64,000 nt of DNA, taken from positions 1 through 64,000 of the forward strand of contig OZ241987.1 of the NCBI GenBank assembly GCA_965204395.1. The letters are read 5' to 3'. Of the stretch, positions 60,916 through 64,000 are shown in pieces. Position 1 is the stretch's first letter. Each line of letters begins with the position of its first letter. Origin of the DNA: Bin87 sp965204395. GTDB taxonomy: Bacteria; Chloroflexota; Dehalococcoidia; Lucifugimonadales; UBA3495. The position numbers and the translations under genes are program-made. Under the pieces are notes generated by a model that was not told the origin of the DNA, searched no databases, and was given only the letters and a program-made list of their open reading frames with translations.

Positions 60916-62622
60916 ATGGAAATGACCGGCGCCGAAATCATCTGCGAAAGTCTGCTGCGCGAAGGCGTGGACACGATATTCGGATTGCCCGGCGGAGCTG
61001 TATTGCCCTTCTACGGGGCCCTTTCCGGGTACCCGAAACTTCGTCACATCCTGGTACGCCACGAGCAGGCCGCAGCCATGGCCGCCGATGGATACGCACG
61101 CGCCACCGGCAAGGTCGGAGTGTGCTCCGCCACGTCGGGGCCCGGCGCGACCAACCTGGTAACCGGCCTCGCCTCCGCCCAGATGGACTCGGTGCCCATC
61201 GTATGCATCACCGGACAGGTGCCCCGCCCGGCCATTGGCCGCGACGCCTTTCAGGAAACCGACATCACCGGCATCACCCTCCCGGTCACCAAGCACAACT
61301 ACCTGGTCATGGACGTGGCCGACGTTGCCCCAGCCATCAAGGAGGCTTTCCACATCGCCCGCACCGGCCGTCCGGGCCCGGTGCTGATCGACGTGCCGAA
61401 GGACGTCCTCGCCGGCGACAAGGTCGAGTTCGAATGGCCCGAGACCATCGACCTCCCCGGCTACTACCCGCCCGGCGACCCGGACCCGCAGCAGGTGGCC
61501 GCCGCCGCCCGCCTGATCAATGAATCGCAACGCCCGGTGATCCTCGCCGGCCACGGCGTGCTGATCTCCCGGGCCTGGGACGAGTTGCGCATTCTGGCCG
61601 AAAAGGCCCAGATCCCCGTCATCACCACCCTGCTCGGCATCGGCTCGCTGCCCACCGACCACGTACTGCACATGGGTATGCCGGGGATGCACGGCATGGC
61701 CTACGCCAGCCTCGCCATCGACCGGTCCGACCTGGTGATCGCCCTGGGAGCGCGTTTCGACGACCGCGTCACCGGTCGGCTCTCCGACTTCGCCCCGGGC
61801 GCCAAGAAAATTCACTTTGACGTCGACCCCACCGAATTCAACAAGAACGTGGTCGCCGACGCGCCGGTGCTTTGCGATCTGAAGGCCGGGCTCCGCGCCC
61901 TGATCAACCAGGTCCATTCCAACGTCCATCTGGACTGGATCAAGGAGTGCGACCAACTCCGGGCCGAGCACCCCTCGCTGTTCATTCGCAAGTCCGACGT
62001 GCTCCTTCCCCAGCAGGTACTGAAGGAACTTTCCGACGAGACCAACGGCGAGTCCATCATCGTAACCGGCGTAGGCCAGCACCAGATGTGGGCGGCGCAG
62101 CACTACGGCTATCGCGAGCCCAACTCCCTGATTACCTCCGGCGGCAGCGGCGCAATGGGGTTCGAAGTCCCCGCCGCCCTGGGCGCCAAGGTGGGCCGTC
62201 CCGACAAGACCGTATGGTCCATCGCCGGCGACGGCGGGTTCCAGATGACCCTGTGCGACCTCGCCACCGCCGTGGAAAACAACATCGACGTCAAGTACGC
62301 CATCCTGAACAACGGCTCGCTCGGGATGGTTCGCCAATGGCAGGACTTCTTCTACGAAAAGGACTTCTTCGCCACCATCTACAGCGGCAACCCCGATTTC
62401 GTGAAACTGGCCGAGGCTTACGGCATCCGGGGCATCCGGGTCACCAAGCAGGAAGAAGTGGCCGGCGCTATCCAGGAAGCCATGGAAACGCCCGGCCCCG
62501 TGGTGGTGGACTTCGTGGTGAAGGAGGACGAGTTCGTGTACCCGATGATTCCCGCTGGCGAATCGGTCCACGAAATGATGGAAGAGCCCGAGCCCGAGGG
62601 GGTTGGAATTGAAACCGCATAA
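60916..62622 (+). CDS. ilvB: Acetolactate synthase, large subunit
   Basis: A 568-residue thiamine-diphosphate enzyme that starts valine, leucine and isoleucine synthesis. FGLPGGAVLPFYGAL, VRHEQAAAMAADGYARATGK (catalytic Glu), ATSGPGATNLVTG, GRDAFQETDI, the ThDP motif GDGGFQMT and NNGSLGMVRQWQ occur in order. The ATG at 60916 has AGGAG 8 bases upstream; a longer frame from 60820 would run through the T-box terminator. Followed by ilvN with an overlap of about 20 bp. Confidence 0.96.
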   Translation: MEMTGAEIICESLLREGVDTIFGLPGGAVLPFYGALSGYPKLRHILVRHEQAAAMAADGYARATGKVGVCSATSGPGATNLVTGLASAQMDSVPIVCITGQVPRPAIGRDAFQETDITGITLPVTKHNYLVMDVADVAPAIKEAFHIARTGRPGPVLIDVPKDVLAGDKVEFEWPETIDLPGYYPPGDPDPQQVAAAARLINESQRPVILAGHGVLISRAWDELRILAEKAQIPVITTLLGIGSLPTDHVLHMGMPGMHGMAYASLAIDRSDLVIALGARFDDRVTGRLSDFAPGAKKIHFDVDPTEFNKNVVADAPVLCDLKAGLRALINQVHSNVHLDWIKECDQLRAEHPSLFIRKSDVLLPQQVLKELSDETNGESIIVTGVGQHQMWAAQHYGYREPNSLITSGGSGAMGFEVPAALGAKVGRPDKTVWSIAGDGGFQMTLCDLATAVENNIDVKYAILNNGSLGMVRQWQDFFYEKDFFATIYSGNPDFVKLAEAYGIRGIRVTKQEEVAGAIQEAMETPGPVVVDFVVKEDEFVYPMIPAGESVHEMMEEPEPEGVGIETA

Positions 62623-63211
62623 CCCTGAACAGCACACAATCATCGCGCTGGTGCAGGACCGGCCGGGCGTCCTCACCAGGGTCGCCAGCCTGTTCCGCCG
62701 GCGCGGGTTCAACATCGCCAGCCTGGCGGTGGGCGCCAGCGAGCAGCCGGGTCTCTCGCGACTGACGTTCGTGGTCACCGGCGACCAGTACACCGTAGAG
62801 CAGGCTACGCGCCACCTCGACAAGCTGATCGACGTGGTCAAGGTATCCAACATCTCCGCCGAAGACGTGGTGGCCCGGGAGTTGGCGCTGATCAAGGTTC
62901 GCGCCACTCCGTCCAACCGCAGCGAAATCCTGGAGATGGCCAACCTGTTCCGCGCCAAGATCGTGGACGTAGGCGCCCGATCGCTGGTCGTTGAGATCAC
63001 CGGCGAAGAGGACAAGATCGACGCCCTCTACGACCTGCTCCGTCCGTTCGGGATCCTCGAACTCATGCGGACCGGACGCGTCGCCATGGTGCGCGGCAAG
63101 GCCGCCGGCAGGATCAGCGACGACGTGGGCGCGGACGCGGTGATCATGGGCCGCAACGGCGCGGTGGCCGAACTGGCCGGCGCCGTTCCGGGACACTACG
63201 AAGGGGTGTAA
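62603..63211 (+). CDS. ilvN: Acetolactate synthase, small regulatory subunit
   Basis: A 202-residue IlvN/IlvH protein with an N-terminal ACT domain (IIALVQDRPGVLTRVASLFRRRGFNIASLAVG in two parts) and the C-terminal regulatory region (LALIKVRATPSNRSEILEMANLFRA, DLLRPFGILELMRTGRVAM). It binds valine and activates IlvB. TTG start at 62603 with GAGGGGG just upstream, inside the end of ilvB, so translation is coupled. A C-terminal tail of about 30 residues (ISDDVGADAVIMGRNGAVAE) is longer than in many homologues. Confidence 0.95.
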   Translation: MELKPHNPEQHTIIALVQDRPGVLTRVASLFRRRGFNIASLAVGASEQPGLSRLTFVVTGDQYTVEQATRHLDKLIDVVKVSNISAEDVVARELALIKVRATPSNRSEILEMANLFRAKIVDVGARSLVVEITGEEDKIDALYDLLRPFGILELMRTGRVAMVRGKAAGRISDDVGADAVIMGRNGAVAELAGAVPGHYEGV

Positions 63212-63268
63212 CCAAATTCGCCTCGGCGGTACCAGACCGCGCCGGGCAGACAGGAAGGATGAGCAAGA

Positions 63269-64000
63269 ATGGCAGTTAATATCTACACCGAAAAAGACGC
63301 CGATATGTCCTACCTCGAGGGTAAGACCGTCGGGATGATCGGCTACGGAAGCCAGGGCCACGCCCACGCGCTGAACCTGCACGACAGCGGGGTCAAGGTG
63401 ATGGTCGGCCTGTACGAAGGCAGCGCCAGCCGCCAGGTCGCGCGGGATGCTGGGCTGGCCGTCGGCAGCGTCGCCGAGGTCGCCCAGGAAGCCGACGTGA
63501 TGATGGTGGCGATTCCCGACCACGTTCAGAAGGACGTGTACCGGGACGAAATCGAGCCCAACCTGGGCGCGGGCAAGGCCCTGATGTTCGCCCACGGGTT
63601 CACCATCCACTACCAGTTCGTGGTGCCGCCGCCGTCGGTGGACGTGATGATGATCGCCCCCAAGGCTCCGGGCCACCGGATGCGCGAGCATTTCGTGGAG
63701 CAGGGTATCGGCGTGCCGTGCCTGCTGGCCATCCACCAGGACGCCACCGGCAACGCCAAGAACATCGGCCTGGCCTATGCCGCCGGCATCGGCTGCGCCC
63801 GCGCCGGTGTGCTGGAAACCACCTTCAAGGACGAGACCGAGAGCGACCTGTTCGGCGAGCAGTCGGTGTTGTGCGGCGGCGTTACCGCCCTGATCAACCT
63901 GGCCTTCGAGACGCTGGTCGAGCGCGGCTATCCGCCCGAAATCGCCTACTTCGAGTGCCTGCACGAATTGAAGATGATCGTTGACCTGATCCAGCAGGGC
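63269..64000 (+). CDS. ilvC: Ketol-acid reductoisomerase, N-terminal part
   Basis: The first 244 codons of IlvC, cut by the window edge. MIGYGSQGHAHALNLHDSG is the Rossmann nucleotide fold, FAHGFTIHYQF and VMMIAPKAPGH follow, and KDETESDLFGEQSVLCGG holds acidic metal ligands. The enzyme isomerises and reduces acetolactate. The cofactor-specificity loop reads GLYEGSASRQVA, where NADPH enzymes often have an Arg in place of Tyr, so NADH use is conceivable. ATG at 63269 with GGAAGG upstream. Confidence 0.95.
   Translation, partial: MAVNIYTEKDADMSYLEGKTVGMIGYGSQGHAHALNLHDSGVKVMVGLYEGSASRQVARDAGLAVGSVAEVAQEADVMMVAIPDHVQKDVYRDEIEPNLGAGKALMFAHGFTIHYQFVVPPPSVDVMMIAPKAPGHRMREHFVEQGIGVPCLLAIHQDATGNAKNIGLAYAAGIGCARAGVLETTFKDETESDLFGEQSVLCGGVTALINLAFETLVERGYPPEIAYFECLHELKMIVDLIQQG

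Noticed and set aside
60901..63015. 704-codon minus-strand frame opposite ilvB-ilvN
   Set aside because: Mirror of well-supported genes; repetitive Gly/His/Val composition typical of an antisense shadow.

Overview
The window reads as a gene-dense, GC-rich (about 60 percent by eye) bacterial chromosome segment using the standard bacterial code. The best guess at lineage is Chloroflexota, of the SAR202/Dehalococcoidia type. This rests on several luciferase-like flavin oxidoreductases, a cytochrome P450 array, Uma2 nucleases, a Thr-Pro-rich lipoprotein, a CX3C variant of the DnaG zinc finger and a late cobalamin operon. It is inference from gene content; no phylogeny was run.

Layout. 1-5.5 kb: edge of an SMP-30-like gene, an orphan DNA methyltransferase, a thioredoxin-reductase-like flavoprotein, metallo-hydrolase, VOC protein and a dialkylglycine-decarboxylase-like aminotransferase. 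5.5-14.7 kb (minus strand): a cobalamin late-pathway operon (cbiA, cobO, cobT, cobS, cbiB, cobD-like, phosphatase). It sits behind a promoter, a cobalamin riboswitch and an intrinsic terminator; its first gene resembles HutX/ChuX heme carriers and two Uma2 genes are threaded through it. 15.4-23.2 kb: tandem-Nudix protein, an intact diiron protein followed by a paralogue lacking all four carboxylate ligands, an M50-like membrane protein without its metal motifs, a YedY-like molybdoenzyme with an FNR-like reductase, and an MFS transporter. 23.6-30.6 kb: serine protease, tRNA-Trp, pyruvate kinase, flavin oxidoreductase, a large DMT-like membrane protein and an acetyltransferase.

30.7-44.7 kb: degenerate UlaG-like protein, BioY, PolX with a coupled unknown gene, ribosomal protein S1, ValRS, lipoprotein, aroE, aroC, SDR/DUF2867 protein and an F420-type oxidoreductase. 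44.7-51.2 kb: 3Fe-4S-type ferredoxin and four P450s, interrupted by a small HicB-like gene pair. 51.6-59.9 kb: glmU, a CorC-like CBS protein, a sortase-like protein without its catalytic triad, dnaG-rpoD and a SelW/Rdx selenoprotein with an in-frame TGA. 60.5 kb to the end: a T-box-controlled ilvB-ilvN-ilvC operon cut by the window edge.

Most notable unexplained items: (1) the intact/ligand-less diiron pair; (2) a short non-autonomous transposon family with 16-bp terminal inverted repeats and 10-bp target duplications, present twice; (3) a HutX-like protein as first gene under the B12 riboswitch; (4) the selenoprotein; (5) three further proteins that keep a fold but have lost catalytic residues. 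Coordinates and motifs were read directly. Family names come from recognition of motifs, not from searches.
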